A DNA stretch of 64,000 bases from MPNP01 sp965221445 (GCA_965221445.1 CBDCSF010000013.1:2232001-2296000), one strand, 5' to 3'; numbered from the stretch's first letter, positions 18,609 to 28,601 are shown. A program made the numbers and translations. Notes: generated by a model not told the origin, from the letters alone.

Positions 18609-19391
18609 GGTAACGAGCAAAAAGAGGATTTCCCCTGGTGGTTAATTATCATCGGGGGAGTTGGGGCGTTTGCAGCCTTTCAAATTCTTTCCAACGAGAT
18701 TTACACCAAGGTACTGGTGGCCCTTTCGACTGGGATATATATTACAATATTTGTAACTCTTGTTGGCTTCTTCATGGCTTCCGTGATCGGTCTGTTTCTC
18801 GCCTTGGCAAGCTTATCCAAATATCTGATCCTCAGGCAATTTGCGAGATTGTATATAGAGGTAGTAAGAGGTATACCCATATTGGTATTGCTTCTTTATG
18901 TCGCCTTTGTATTTGCTCCGGCTCTGATAATGGGGTGGAACTATATTGCTGAGTTATTGGGCTTGGAGCCGGCAAGGACTCGAGATTTTTCGTTATTGTG
19001 GCGAGCGATCCTTGCTCTTACCATAGGTTATTCGGCATTTATCGCTGAAGTTTTTCGTGCAGGTTTGCAGTCTGTTCCAACAGGTCAAATTGAAGCCTCA
19101 CTCTCACTGGGCCTAAATTCCTGGCAAAGATTCAGGTTGATTGTTTTCCCCCAAGCCATGAAAACTATCCTTCCTCCCTTGGGCAATGATTTTGTTGCCA
19201 TGGTCAAGGATAGTTCGCTGGTTTCTGTATTGGGAGTATTGGATATAACCCAATTGGGCAAGGTTACAGCTGCTGGAAATTTTCGGTATTTTGAAACTTA
19301 CAATGTTGTGGCAATGATTTACCTCGTAATGACCATATCCCTATCCTTGATGTTACGAAAACTAGAACAGCATCTTCGTAAGAGACCGTGA
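18600..19391 (+). CDS. Polar amino-acid ABC transporter permease (HisM/GlnP type)
   Basis: A 263-residue inner-membrane permease with a cytoplasmic N-terminus and about five to six membrane segments. The HEQR-family motif (RGIPILVLLLY) and the EAA loop (EASLSLGLNSWQRFRLIVFP) are clear. It follows the receptor gene by 71 bases. The start region is unusual: the ATG lacks a ribosome binding site and sits in a 19-base near-copy of the receptor gene's last codons (18507-18525 versus 18590-18608). A homodimer could form the pore, since only one permease gene is present. Confidence 0.92.
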   Translation: MGQGNEQKEDFPWWLIIIGGVGAFAAFQILSNEIYTKVLVALSTGIYITIFVTLVGFFMASVIGLFLALASLSKYLILRQFARLYIEVVRGIPILVLLLYVAFVFAPALIMGWNYIAELLGLEPARTRDFSLLWRAILALTIGYSAFIAEVFRAGLQSVPTGQIEASLSLGLNSWQRFRLIVFPQAMKTILPPLGNDFVAMVKDSSLVSVLGVLDITQLGKVTAAGNFRYFETYNVVAMIYLVMTISLSLMLRKLEQHLRKRP

Positions 19392-19444
19392 TAACCGGCC
19401 TGAAAACGACTTTAGGAGATAAGGGTATCTAGAGAAATAACGAA

Positions 19445-20758
19445 CTACAGTCCAATTAATTGGTCCTGCTTCTTCCGAAGTTTGGCAATATAACTATCCT
19501 TAACATGATCCACATTGTGAGCTGTTATCAAGGAGCCCTTCCTTATGGTTTTGGTAACCCTGGCTTTTTCCAGTAGACCGCAAGGGATGGCCTTCTCCTT
19601 CCTGGCTTCATCAGTACGATAAGTAACAGCTCGATAGTCGTATTCCCCAATCTGACCAAGTACTTCCCCTATGGCAAGGTCCTTTTTTGCCACTGCACAA
19701 ACTTCCGCACTAGGTACGGGGTTGGGGAACATATCTGCCTTGTTATAGAGAACTGCTCTGGCACATGTAAGAGGGACCTCAAGAGAAGTTAAGTGATATG
19801 GTCTTATCAAAGAAAAAAACGGTCCCTCGCCCATTTTGAGATCTTTCATCCGTTCCAGAATTCGGGGATGCTCAGCCTCGATTATGACAAATACACCTGG
19901 TGCAATACCTTTCCCTACTGAAAAATCCACACAACCTGGTGCGGATAATATTCCTCCATGTTCCTTCGGTATCAAAACCTGGGCTAATTCATCAGGTCCA
20001 ACATTTGGTCCATGCATTCCGGGCACATCTGGTACCAATCCAGTTGCATTGGCTATGGCTGCCATTTCTACCATGGTTTTCGACCCTTCGACAAATTCAA
20101 CCAACATTCTTGGGTTCATATTTCTGGTTAGGGCTTCTTCTTCATAATCTTTCGGTGTTGCGTCAAATCGTAATGGATTGTTCTTGCCCTTTCCTGCTGC
20201 AATGATTTTGTGCCCCATTGCCGTTGCAAACTCTATGAGTTCCATACAGGCAGAAGGCTCATCACCAGCACCTAGGGAATATATAACGCCTTGATCATCA
20301 GCAAGTTTCTTTAACACCGGACCTACAGTTACATCGGCCTCTACATTCATCATCACGAGGTGTTTACCATGTTGAATTGACTTTACACCGAATTCAGCTC
20401 CAACATTGGGTATGCCCGTCGCCTCAATGATGACATCTACCAAATCACTCTGGACTATATTTGAGGGGTCTTCTGTAATGGCAACTGAGCCATTCTCAAT
20501 TTCCCTGTTAACTTCTGTTGCTGAAGTTGTTATTTTTGAACGAACCTCAGAATTATAGGCATAATTTAATGCAGCCATGCCTGCTTTGGGCTTGTGGTCT
20601 GCTATTGCAACAACCGAAACCCCATCCATGTTTGCAGTTCGGACCACAATATCGGTTCCCATTTCGCCACAACCGATTAAGCCAATCCTGACAGGATTCT
20701 TAGCCTCTTGCCGTAGTTTCAGGTCTCTTGCCAGACCGGTCAATGTAACTTTACTCAA
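19445..20758 (-). CDS. NAD(P)-dependent homoserine-dehydrogenase-like oxidoreductase with SAF domain
   Basis: A 437-residue cytoplasmic protein. A Rossmann domain opens with VRIGLIGCGEMG (residues 23-34), followed by the DVIIEATGIPNVGAEF segment typical of this group. The C-terminal about 90 residues form a SAF domain (AKKDLAIGEVLGQIGEYDY to KGSLITAHNV), as in sialic-acid synthase and flagellar FlgA. Homologues are linked to rare sugar-acid or polyol catabolism, for example apionate/erythritol-type pathways. The exact substrate cannot be told. It starts at a TTG (20758) with AGGA upstream. Single-gene unit. Confidence 0.78.
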   Translation of the reverse strand: MSKVTLTGLARDLKLRQEAKNPVRIGLIGCGEMGTDIVVRTANMDGVSVVAIADHKPKAGMAALNYAYNSEVRSKITTSATEVNREIENGSVAITEDPSNIVQSDLVDVIIEATGIPNVGAEFGVKSIQHGKHLVMMNVEADVTVGPVLKKLADDQGVIYSLGAGDEPSACMELIEFATAMGHKIIAAGKGKNNPLRFDATPKDYEEEALTRNMNPRMLVEFVEGSKTMVEMAAIANATGLVPDVPGMHGPNVGPDELAQVLIPKEHGGILSAPGCVDFSVGKGIAPGVFVIIEAEHPRILERMKDLKMGEGPFFSLIRPYHLTSLEVPLTCARAVLYNKADMFPNPVPSAEVCAVAKKDLAIGEVLGQIGEYDYRAVTYRTDEARKEKAIPCGLLEKARVTKTIRKGSLITAHNVDHVKDSYIAKLRKKQDQLIGL

Positions 20759-21231
20759 TGATTAATCCTATCCATAGATTAAGAATGTAACTAGTATGAT
20801 TCAGGCTTCTTAGCGTAGCAACCAGTACTTTTCCCGGAAGGATGTTATATTTTTTGGGATTTACATTCAAACCATTTTTGAAAGATACTTTCCACCAGAA
20901 TGTAAGCGAAATTCCGAATATTACGGAAATACAGTTTAAGGATATTATCAAGATGTTAATTGTTAAATGAGTTCAAATTAAGGTACTATAGTCACCTGAA
21001 GATTGAGGAGACCCAATATAAATTTTGAACAATCATCCCGAAAACTATTTCAAAATGACCAATGACAAAGGTCAATAAATTTATCTCTGTGGTTTGAACA
21101 GCCTTAATATTGAATCATGAGGTGAAAGTGGAGGTGGGTTTGAGGTACGTTTATAGAGACTAATAATTTTGTTTTGGTATAACTTTGAAATTCAAAATAG
21201 ACAACCTGATAATGAAATCTTGAGTTAATCC
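20759..21231. other. Intergenic region between divergent SAF gene and AAA ATPase gene
   Basis: 473 bases, strongly AT-rich, no convincing gene. It must hold the promoters of both neighbours. Only small symmetries were seen: TTCCG-N7-CGGAA at 20912-20928 and TGACC-N9-GGTCA near 21056. None can be assigned to a regulator. Confidence 0.55.
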
Positions 21232-22323
21232 ATGAATCCAATAAGGCTAACCGGAATTAAAATAAGTGGTTTCAAAAACATAATTGGTTGTGATTTGGAA
21301 CTGAAGGAAAAGAATATTCTTATTGGACCGAATGGGGCAGGTAAGTCCAATTTTCTAAGTATTTTCCGACTTATCCAACAAATGCAACTTGGTAAGTTGC
21401 AGGTGTTCGTTGGTAAAAAAGGAGGGGCAGATTCAATTTTACATTTTGGGCGTAAAACTACGAAAAATATCAGTATAGACGTTAGATTCACATACGGGTC
21501 ATATCAGTTTCACCTACAACCAACCGAAGATAATAGAATAATAATTGAAAATGAAACTGTTAATGCATTAACCCACGAAGTAACGATTGACACGGGACAT
21601 TATGAGACTGGAATGGATTCCCTTAGGCACTATGGAATTTATGCTTTCCATGATTTTACCAATGAAAATGTAGCATTAATGAAAAGCTGGAATGTATTTC
21701 ATTTTCATGATGCTGGGGAAAGTTCTTTAATTAAACAAAGACGCCAAATTAGCGATAACCTCTATTTTCGTTCGGACGCAAGCAATTTGGCAGCCTTTCT
21801 TTTTCTTCTCAAACATAACCACAGGGGACATTATGATAGAATAGTAAAGACTGTACGTTTGGTAGCGCCATTTTTTGAAGATTTTTTACTTAGACCAATC
21901 CTCAACCGTCCAGATCAAATTGAACTCGAATGGATTGAAAAGCACGATGATGTACCCCTCAAAGCCCATCTTCTTTCAGATGGTACTATACGATTTATCT
22001 GCTTGGCAACACTACTATTACAACCCGATTCAATTAAACCCAAAACCATTCTAATTGATGAACCTGAACTAGGGTTACATCCTTATGCAATTGATCTACT
22101 TGGTGGGTTATTGAGGACTGCTTCCAAGAACCATCAAATTATTATTTCAACCCAATCGATGGACCTCCTAAATTGTTTTACACCTGAGGATATTATCGTA
22201 AATGATCGTAATTATGGCCAAACACATTTTAAACGGCTTAACAAAAAAGATTTGGGGTATTGGCTTGAGGATTACTCCTTAGGTAAACTTTGGGAAAAGA
22301 ATGTACTTGGAGGAACTCCTTGA
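21232..22323 (+). CDS. AAA family ATPase (OLD/RecF-like), partner of DUF4276 gene
   Basis: A 363-residue SMC/ABC-type ATPase without a long coiled coil (AAA_21 style). Walker A is GPNGAGKSN (32-40). Walker B and the D-loop are TILIDEPELGLHPYAIDL near residue 275, followed by IIISTQSMDLLNCF. It lacks the C-terminal TOPRIM of OLD nucleases; instead the next gene, overlapping it by a TTGA, encodes a DUF4276 protein. Such ATPase-plus-effector pairs resemble phage-defence modules in layout (PARIS, AbiL), but no function is established for this pair as far as I know. The frame is intact even though the partner gene is broken. Confidence 0.82.
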   Translation: MNPIRLTGIKISGFKNIIGCDLELKEKNILIGPNGAGKSNFLSIFRLIQQMQLGKLQVFVGKKGGADSILHFGRKTTKNISIDVRFTYGSYQFHLQPTEDNRIIIENETVNALTHEVTIDTGHYETGMDSLRHYGIYAFHDFTNENVALMKSWNVFHFHDAGESSLIKQRRQISDNLYFRSDASNLAAFLFLLKHNHRGHYDRIVKTVRLVAPFFEDFLLRPILNRPDQIELEWIEKHDDVPLKAHLLSDGTIRFICLATLLLQPDSIKPKTILIDEPELGLHPYAIDLLGGLLRTASKNHQIIISTQSMDLLNCFTPEDIIVNDRNYGQTHFKRLNKKDLGYWLEDYSLGKLWEKNVLGGTP

Positions 22324-22920
22324 ACTGGACACGAGTGATGATTTTCTGTGAAGGAAAAACGGAAGTAAATTTTGTCAAACAAGTACTTAGTCCTCATTTT
22401 ACGCGAAAAAATATTGAACTCCACACTATCGCACTACTGGGAATAAAACCATATTCCAAAGTAAAAAAGGAAATTCAGAATTTTTGTAAACATGATAAAT
22501 CTGCATGGGCTACCATCAGATTATCCCGGAAAGGCTTTATCAATAAATAATTTGACCGAAATAGAAGCTGTATTGGAGAAATTTCAAAAAGATATTGATC
22601 AAAGTAATTTTATTCCTTTTTTATTACTACATGAGTATGAGGGATTGTTATTCAGCAACCCTCAAGCATTTTCGGGATGGTTTAGTGAAAGAGTGGTAAA
22701 GAGATTAACAGAAATTCGAAAAAAATTTGAAACCCCAGAACATATTAACGATAGCCCAGAGTTGGCACCTTCAAAACGTATTAAGGATATATGTGATTCC
22801 TACAACAAAGTTCTTCACGGAAGACTCGTGGCGTTAGAAATTGGTCTTGATAGAATCCGACTTGAGTGCCATCATTTTGATAGATGGATAAGAAAAATTG
22901 AAAAATTGCAGCCAAATTGA
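22320..22920 (+). pseudogene. DUF4276 family protein, broken by an internal deletion and frameshift
   Basis: Start is TTG 22320 behind GGAGG, overlapping the ATPase stop. The first frame gives MNWTRVMIFCEGKTEVNFVK, with the EGKTE motif reminiscent of TOPRIM-like nucleases, up to about 22510 (HDKSAW), then runs into unrelated residues and stops at 22550. The second frame picks up from about 22503 with GLPSDYPGKA and continues to the normal DUF4276 end at 22920. Homologues have a roughly nine-residue stretch between DKSA and GLPSD. Its loss, probably by recombination at a short TGGG match, shifted the frame. The protein is likely dead unless translation slips. Confidence 0.78.
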
Positions 22921-22973
22921 ATCTACCAAGTGGAAGTTTCCTAGATGTCTTTTTGATTTATGAGAAAAAGTTT

Positions 22974-24812
22974 TTGAAAGGGGAATATCTGGTACAGAAA
23001 ATCAAGAAACTGAGTGAGCACTCAATTAACCGGATAGCTGCAGGGGAGGTAATTGAACGTCCAGCTTCTGCAGTGAAGGAATTGGTGGAAAATGCTATTG
23101 ATGCAGGTGCAACCCAAATTGAAGTAATCTACTCAGAGGGAGGCAAATCTTTACTCAAGGTAACTGATGATGGAGTTGGCATTATACGGGAAGATCTTTC
23201 TCTGGCGATTCAAAGGCATGCAACCTCCAAAATCTCAGATCTTAATCTGGACGACATCAAGACCTTGGGTTTTCGGGGTGAAGCCTTACCTTCAATGGGG
23301 GCAGCAGGGTTACTATCAATTACCTCCAGATTTGAGGGAAGCGATTCTGCCTATTCCATCAGGGTTGATGCAGGGGTAGTATCTCCTGTTAAACCAGCAG
23401 CGTTGAGCAAGGGTACAATTGTCGAGCTAACAAGGCTCTTTCATTCAACTCCGGCAAGATTGAAGTTCCTCCGTACTGAACGGTCTGAAGCCAGGGCCAT
23501 TTCCGATATGGTGAAATCACTTGCTCTGGCAGCACCTGGAGTTGGATTTACCTTAATCGAACAATCTCCCGATGGTAAGCGAAGAAAGATTTTTTCTCTG
23601 GAGTCTAATCCAGGTCAAGGGAAAATAGCCACAAAAGATCGTCTGAACCGCTTAATTGATAAAGATTTTGCTGAAAATTCCTTTCGGATAAACGGACGGA
23701 TTGAAGAAGCGGAAATAGAAGGATTTTGTACCTTACCCACTTTCACCAAGGGAATTTCAAATTACCAATTCTTTTTTGTTAATGGTCGTCCGGTTAAAGA
23801 CAGGTTATTGCATGGGGCATTAAGAGGAGCCTATGTAGACCATATAGCCAAAAACAGGTATCCCATGGTTGTTCTTTACTTGACCTACCCTGCTGATCTG
23901 GTCGATGTAAACGTCCATCCAACCAAAGCAGAAGTAAGGTTCAGGAACCCAAGCCTGATACGGGCCCTGATAGTTAAATCTATTCAGGATGGCCTTTACA
24001 AGGAAGGACACCGCTCAGCGCCGGCGATTTCTTCACATATGATGGATAAGGTACAAGCCAGTCACTTTAATGCCGTCCAAAGATCAAAAACCCATCAGAA
24101 CCATACGATATCAGTTTATCAAGATGAATCTTCAGGGGAAGGATTGAAAACACTGTCGGAATTTCCTCCCTGGCTTGAAAATGCCTTACCTTCCATTGCT
24201 AGCTCAATTGATGATAAGGAAGTAAGTACCCAGTTTCCTTTAGGGGCGGCGATAGTCCAATTCCATGAAAAATTCATAGTTTCCCAAACCAACCATGGTA
24301 TCATCATCGTCGATCAACATGCCGCCCATGAAAGGCTGGTTTATGAAAGACTGAAGAAGCAATTAGCAGGAAGAAAATCAGAAACCAAGAAATTGCTGGT
24401 CCCTGAGATAATTGAATTTTCTCCTACTGATGCTGAATTGATAATTGACATTAAGGACGAATTGGCCGTTTTGGGCCTTGTTGTTGAGGAATTCGGGCAG
24501 GGTGCCATTTGTGTCCGAGAAGTTCCTTCCCTATTGGGAAACCCTGATGTTAAGGCTTTGCTCCAAGATATTCTGGAAGGGATTGTTGAAGGTAACAGTA
24601 CCAATATCGTCGAACAAAAAATAAATTCGGTTATAAGCAGGATGTCGTGCCATGGTTCGATTCGGGCAGGAAAAACCTTGACTATACCAGAGATGAATGA
24701 GATGTTAAGGGAAATGGAGAAGACTCCTCATTCCGGTCAATGTAACCATGGAAGGCCCACTTACATTGAGATGAAACTGACGGATATAGAGAAACTTTTC
24801 GGAAGAACCTGA
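22974..24812 (+). CDS. mutL: DNA mismatch repair endonuclease/ATPase MutL
   Basis: Couples MutS mismatch recognition to downstream repair. The N-terminal GHKL ATPase (about residues 10-340) shows SINRIAAGEVIERPASAVK, ENAIDAGAT, DDGVGI and GFRGEALPS. The C-terminal dimerisation domain has DQHAAHERLVYERLK, and the tail CNHGRPTYIEMK carries the metal-site motif of MutL proteins with endonuclease activity. The start is uncertain: there is no in-frame ATG. TTG 22974 is used here (612 residues). CTG 22989, preceded by AAAGGGGAA, would give the most usual N-terminus. TTG 22917, inside the DUF4276 stop region, is less likely. Confidence 0.94.
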   Translation: MKGEYLVQKIKKLSEHSINRIAAGEVIERPASAVKELVENAIDAGATQIEVIYSEGGKSLLKVTDDGVGIIREDLSLAIQRHATSKISDLNLDDIKTLGFRGEALPSMGAAGLLSITSRFEGSDSAYSIRVDAGVVSPVKPAALSKGTIVELTRLFHSTPARLKFLRTERSEARAISDMVKSLALAAPGVGFTLIEQSPDGKRRKIFSLESNPGQGKIATKDRLNRLIDKDFAENSFRINGRIEEAEIEGFCTLPTFTKGISNYQFFFVNGRPVKDRLLHGALRGAYVDHIAKNRYPMVVLYLTYPADLVDVNVHPTKAEVRFRNPSLIRALIVKSIQDGLYKEGHRSAPAISSHMMDKVQASHFNAVQRSKTHQNHTISVYQDESSGEGLKTLSEFPPWLENALPSIASSIDDKEVSTQFPLGAAIVQFHEKFIVSQTNHGIIIVDQHAAHERLVYERLKKQLAGRKSETKKLLVPEIIEFSPTDAELIIDIKDELAVLGLVVEEFGQGAICVREVPSLLGNPDVKALLQDILEGIVEGNSTNIVEQKINSVISRMSCHGSIRAGKTLTIPEMNEMLREMEKTPHSGQCNHGRPTYIEMKLTDIEKLFGRT

Positions 24813-24824
24813 ACAAAATTTGGT

Positions 24825-27266
24825 TTACGTACCCTCAGTCTGAATAATACAGGTTTTTCTCAATTCATTATCCGGGTCAAAGGGGGGTCTGGATAATAAC
24901 CGGGCTCTGCCCCTTTGATCATTGAGGTCGACTTCAAAATGGACCTTTTTTAATTCACTTTTTCCCAATCCAACAAATCCCATTGCAAGATTTGCATTCG
25001 TTCTGTAACCAAAATCCCCGGACGTTACAGTACCAATTACTTCACCATTACCATAAATTGTAGCACCTGGATGAACAGGAATCTGCAAGTTATCAATAGT
25101 TAATAAAATAAAACTGTTTCTTGAGTTTTGATGGATTCTTTGTTCCAATGCGTCCTTGCCAATGAATTCCTTGCTTCTAACAACAAAAACATCCAAACCT
25201 GACTCAAAAGGATCAAATTCGGTAAGGAGATCGGCTTTCCAGTGTTTATATCCTTTCTCCAATCGCATGCTTTCAATGGCCATACTCCCAAAGGGCTTTA
25301 TTAGAAAATCTTCACCAATAGCCATAATGTGCTTCCAGATTGCCAGGAGCTTATTACTTGGGACATGGAGTTCAAAAGCGTATTCTCCAGAATAGCTTAG
25401 ATTGAACAGATGGACATTCACATTGTCTATGCCGATTTCCTTGACCTGACCCCAGGTGAATGGGGTGGAAAAGACTTCAGGATTTATGATTTTCCTTACC
25501 AGTTTCGGTGCCTTTGGACCAATGAGCAATATTATCTGAAAATCTTCAGTGAGGGGTTTTAACTTTATTGATCCATCCTTGGGAAGGTGGGTGGATAACC
25601 ATTCCCAATCATGTACCTCTGATGCAGCAGCTGACCCATACCAAAATCTATCACCCAGATTAGCCAAAGTAGCTTCGGACTTAACCATACCATGGGGGTT
25701 AAGGAAATAGCACAGGCGAACATGACCTTTTTCTTCCGGTATTTTTGAACATGAAAGCTGATCTAGCCATTGATGAATCCCCTCACCCGAAATTTCTATT
25801 CGGTTAAATCCATTTACTTCCGCTATTCCAACGTATTCGCTTGCGTGCAAGATTTCGTCCTTGATCAACGTATTCAATTCTGTTTTTCGAAAAGAGGGAG
25901 TAATCCTGAAGTCCTGGGACTTTGCATAAACCATGCTTCGTTCCCAACCGTTTAAAGGAGCAAATACAGCCCCAAGTTCCTTCAAGTGTTTGGTCAGCTG
26001 GGTTATCCTTCGATTCCTACCGGCAGGTCTGAACTCGTGAGGCATATGAAAGCGGAACTCATTTTGGTAATCTTCAATGGCCTTTTTGGTTGTGTACTCA
26101 GCGTTTGCTTGGGGGTCAAATCTTCTTGGGTCCAACGACCATGTATCATAACAGGCCTCACCATGAACAATTTGTTGTGCCAATAACCAACCATGACCAC
26201 CCCCCTCGCCCAATCCTGCCCTAAGACCGACTATACAATAAGCATTTCTACGTCCAGGAACTTGTCCAACGAGGGGGAGTCCATCTGCAGAATAGGTGAT
26301 CGGTCCGTTAACAATGGTATGAATTCCGGCATTTTCCAATACAGGTAACCTCCTGACGGTATTTTCAAAGACATCTCCAATACGATCAAGATCATCCGGG
26401 CATAAATCATTTGTAAAGTTCGGATCAATACCCTCCACCCCCCAGGGTTTACACTCCTGTTCATAGAAACCCACTAAAAGCCCGTGTTTTTCCTGACGAC
26501 AATAAAAATCATCACTAGGGCATCGAAGAAGCGGAATTCTCTTAACGGCGGTTTCGATTTCGGGAATCGATTCGGTGACCAAATACTGATGCTCCATCGA
26601 AACAACGGGGTGATATACGTCCATCAGTGCGGCAACTTCATTGACCCTGTAACCGCTGGCATTTACAATAGTCCGGCAATGAATATTGCCCTTTTTGGTT
26701 TCAACCAGCCAGGAATGATCTTTTTTCTGGACCAAACCAATCACCTCGGTTTTTTGATAAATCTCCGCCCCCATATTTCTAGCCCTGAAGGCCAGGGCTT
26801 GGCACAATTGGGCTGGGTCAATATGACCGTCGTGGGGGTCCCATAACCCCCCTAGGAGTCCATCAGTGGATATCAGAGGGTTTCTCCTCTTGCATTCTTC
26901 AGCATCCAATACTTCAAATTCAATTCCCATCCCTTTGGCCAAGGAAACAAAATGATGATAGCCATCTAGATGGTCCTGGTTTCCAGCAAGGCGAATACCC
27001 CCATCTGCATAATTATAACTGACTGGATAGGAGGAATCCCGGGCTAGTTCCTTGTAGAGTTCGATAGAATGGGACTTAAGACCAAGCATTGTTTGATTGG
27101 TGCCAAAACTGGTTACCTGGGCAGCCGAATGCCATGTTGTTCCTGAAGTCAAGACATCTCTTTCCAGCAAAAGGACATTTGTGCAGCCCTCAACACACAA
27201 ATGGTAAAGGGTTGAACAACCTGCGATACCCCCACCAATGACTACTACATCTGTTTGGCTTTTCAA
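24825..27266 (-). CDS. Dimethylglycine/sarcosine dehydrogenase-like flavoprotein with GcvT domain
   Basis: An 813-residue two-domain enzyme. The N-terminal DAO-type FAD domain begins with VVVIGGGIAGCSTLYHL and has the SGTTWHSAAQV motif, whose His46 corresponds to the covalent-FAD histidine of mammalian dimethylglycine and sarcosine dehydrogenases. The C-terminal GcvT-type folate domain (about 430-810) includes ESMRLEKGYKHWKADL and the tail GYRTNANLAMGFVG. Expected reaction: oxidative N-demethylation of dimethylglycine, sarcosine or a similar N-methyl amine, with transfer of the one-carbon unit to tetrahydrofolate. Convergent with mutL (12-base gap). Precise substrate cannot be read from the sequence. 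Confidence 0.9.
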   Translation of the reverse strand: MKSQTDVVVIGGGIAGCSTLYHLCVEGCTNVLLLERDVLTSGTTWHSAAQVTSFGTNQTMLGLKSHSIELYKELARDSSYPVSYNYADGGIRLAGNQDHLDGYHHFVSLAKGMGIEFEVLDAEECKRRNPLISTDGLLGGLWDPHDGHIDPAQLCQALAFRARNMGAEIYQKTEVIGLVQKKDHSWLVETKKGNIHCRTIVNASGYRVNEVAALMDVYHPVVSMEHQYLVTESIPEIETAVKRIPLLRCPSDDFYCRQEKHGLLVGFYEQECKPWGVEGIDPNFTNDLCPDDLDRIGDVFENTVRRLPVLENAGIHTIVNGPITYSADGLPLVGQVPGRRNAYCIVGLRAGLGEGGGHGWLLAQQIVHGEACYDTWSLDPRRFDPQANAEYTTKKAIEDYQNEFRFHMPHEFRPAGRNRRITQLTKHLKELGAVFAPLNGWERSMVYAKSQDFRITPSFRKTELNTLIKDEILHASEYVGIAEVNGFNRIEISGEGIHQWLDQLSCSKIPEEKGHVRLCYFLNPHGMVKSEATLANLGDRFWYGSAAASEVHDWEWLSTHLPKDGSIKLKPLTEDFQIILLIGPKAPKLVRKIINPEVFSTPFTWGQVKEIGIDNVNVHLFNLSYSGEYAFELHVPSNKLLAIWKHIMAIGEDFLIKPFGSMAIESMRLEKGYKHWKADLLTEFDPFESGLDVFVVRSKEFIGKDALEQRIHQNSRNSFILLTIDNLQIPVHPGATIYGNGEVIGTVTSGDFGYRTNANLAMGFVGLGKSELKKVHFEVDLNDQRGRARLLSRPPFDPDNELRKTCIIQTEGT

Positions 27267-27429
27267 AGTATTCCAACTCCCTATAAATTAAATTCGGATT
27301 AGTTTGTTGAAAATTTCAATACAAAAAATTGAAACAAATGTGCAAATGTGTGCGTACGACCAGGATTTTGTTTCCATAAGTATCAAGTATTTTGTCCAAG
27401 GATTTAGCGAGGTAAAAAGCACATTGTTG

Positions 27430-27458
27430 TTGCCTTTTTTCTAAATTTTTAATATAAT
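27430..27458 (+). promoter_or_regulatory. Sigma-70-type promoter candidate for the RTX gene
   Basis: TTGCCT (27430-27435), a 17-base spacer, and a consensus TATAAT (27453-27458), about 115 bases upstream of the RTX start codon. Perfect -10 and standard spacing; the -35 matches four of six positions. Confidence 0.5.
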
Positions 27459-27571
27459 TGGTTTGCTGAGTTTAGGATACTTACTATCCCTTCTATACCT
27501 GCGACCTGTTCTATATATTTATATATCCGTTCTGGTAATAGGAGGCCAGTGCGGGGATAATGGAGGTTACT

Positions 27572-28300
27572 ATGGCGACAATTACAAGTACTGACGCCAG
27601 TGAATGGCTCTATGGTACAAATAACGAGGAGGATACATTTGTATTCAATCCTCTTACCGACCCAACAAATGTTACGACTGATGTTATTGTCAATTTTGAG
27701 TTGGGAACTGATGTAATTGATCTATCTGGCTTTAACCTTACCCAAGGCGTTACTTGGGAGGATTTACAGTCTAAAATGAGTGTTGGTACAGGCTTTTGGA
27801 AGGGTGGTTGGATAGAAATAGACCTAACAGAGTGGGGCGGTGGCAAGATCAGAATTGTTGATGTTCAGAAAGTAGAGCAGCTCAAGGAATCGATGTTCAT
27901 TATGCCCACTGCTAATATAACAGGCGACGCGAGTGGAAATACGCTCACTGGTGGTGCTGGTGATGATATTATTCGTGGTGGCCAAGGTGATGATATCATT
28001 ACCGGAGGTACTGGTGATGACACTCTTTATGGTGACGGCATAACAGATGATGGCACTGGTTCGGATGCTGATACTTTTGTTTACACAACAGGAGGCGGTA
28101 ATGACACAATTGTCGACTTTACCGATGGTGAAGACAAGATTGATATTTCAGATTTTACAGGAATAACAGGTTTTGATGATATAAACGCACACCAGGATGG
28201 TAGTGATGTTGTTATCGACTTTAGCAATTATGGTGGCGGAACAATAACTCTGGAGAATTTTAACCTCAGCGACCTTGATGCCAACGATTTTCTATTTTAA
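27572..28300 (+). CDS. RTX-type calcium-binding secreted protein
   Basis: A 242-residue protein without an N-terminal signal peptide. Residues about 127-154 hold three tandem nonapeptide calcium-binding repeats (GGAGDDIIR, GGQGDDIIT, GGTGDDTLY). Both flanks contain related DxFVF...DVIVNFxxGxDxIDLSxF units, and the C-terminus (ENFNLSDLDANDFLF) is acidic and hydrophobic as in type I secretion signals. It is probably exported by a type I system encoded elsewhere. No catalytic domain is evident, so it may be a surface or adhesin-like protein. Start ATG 27572 has GGAGG five bases upstream; ATG 27560 is less likely. Confidence 0.85.
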   Translation: MATITSTDASEWLYGTNNEEDTFVFNPLTDPTNVTTDVIVNFELGTDVIDLSGFNLTQGVTWEDLQSKMSVGTGFWKGGWIEIDLTEWGGGKIRIVDVQKVEQLKESMFIMPTANITGDASGNTLTGGAGDDIIRGGQGDDIITGGTGDDTLYGDGITDDGTGSDADTFVYTTGGGNDTIVDFTDGEDKIDISDFTGITGFDDINAHQDGSDVVIDFSNYGGGTITLENFNLSDLDANDFLF

Positions 28301-28601
28301 TTCCAAGCTCACGGTTGATGGAAATAGAGGGCTTGTGTCCCGAATCTGAAGTTCTGTATTATAAAATAAAATAGGTCCAATTTTGAGGTAGATATTATAA
28401 TCTGCATCAGAATCCTGTTGGCCGATTTGTACTGTAGAATAAACAGTGCTAGTTGGTGCGATTCCTTGTAGTGATTGAACCACAATAATGACTCCGATTT
28501 TTAGCTCCAGGACGCTAGAACAAGCCAAAGCATTGACATTGACCATGATATTTGTATTTAATTTGCGATTGGTTAGAATTTAGTAAATCGGACAGTTTAG
28601 C
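28301..28601. other. Intergenic region between RTX gene and sugar ABC operon
   Basis: 301 bases. An 84-codon open frame on the minus strand (28292-28546) has no ribosome binding site and no family resemblance and is not counted as a gene. No terminator with a clear T-tract was found. Confidence 0.5.

Noticed and set aside
28292..28546. 84-codon open frame on the minus strand after the RTX gene
   Set aside because: No ribosome binding site, overlaps the RTX stop, no family resemblance; likely chance.
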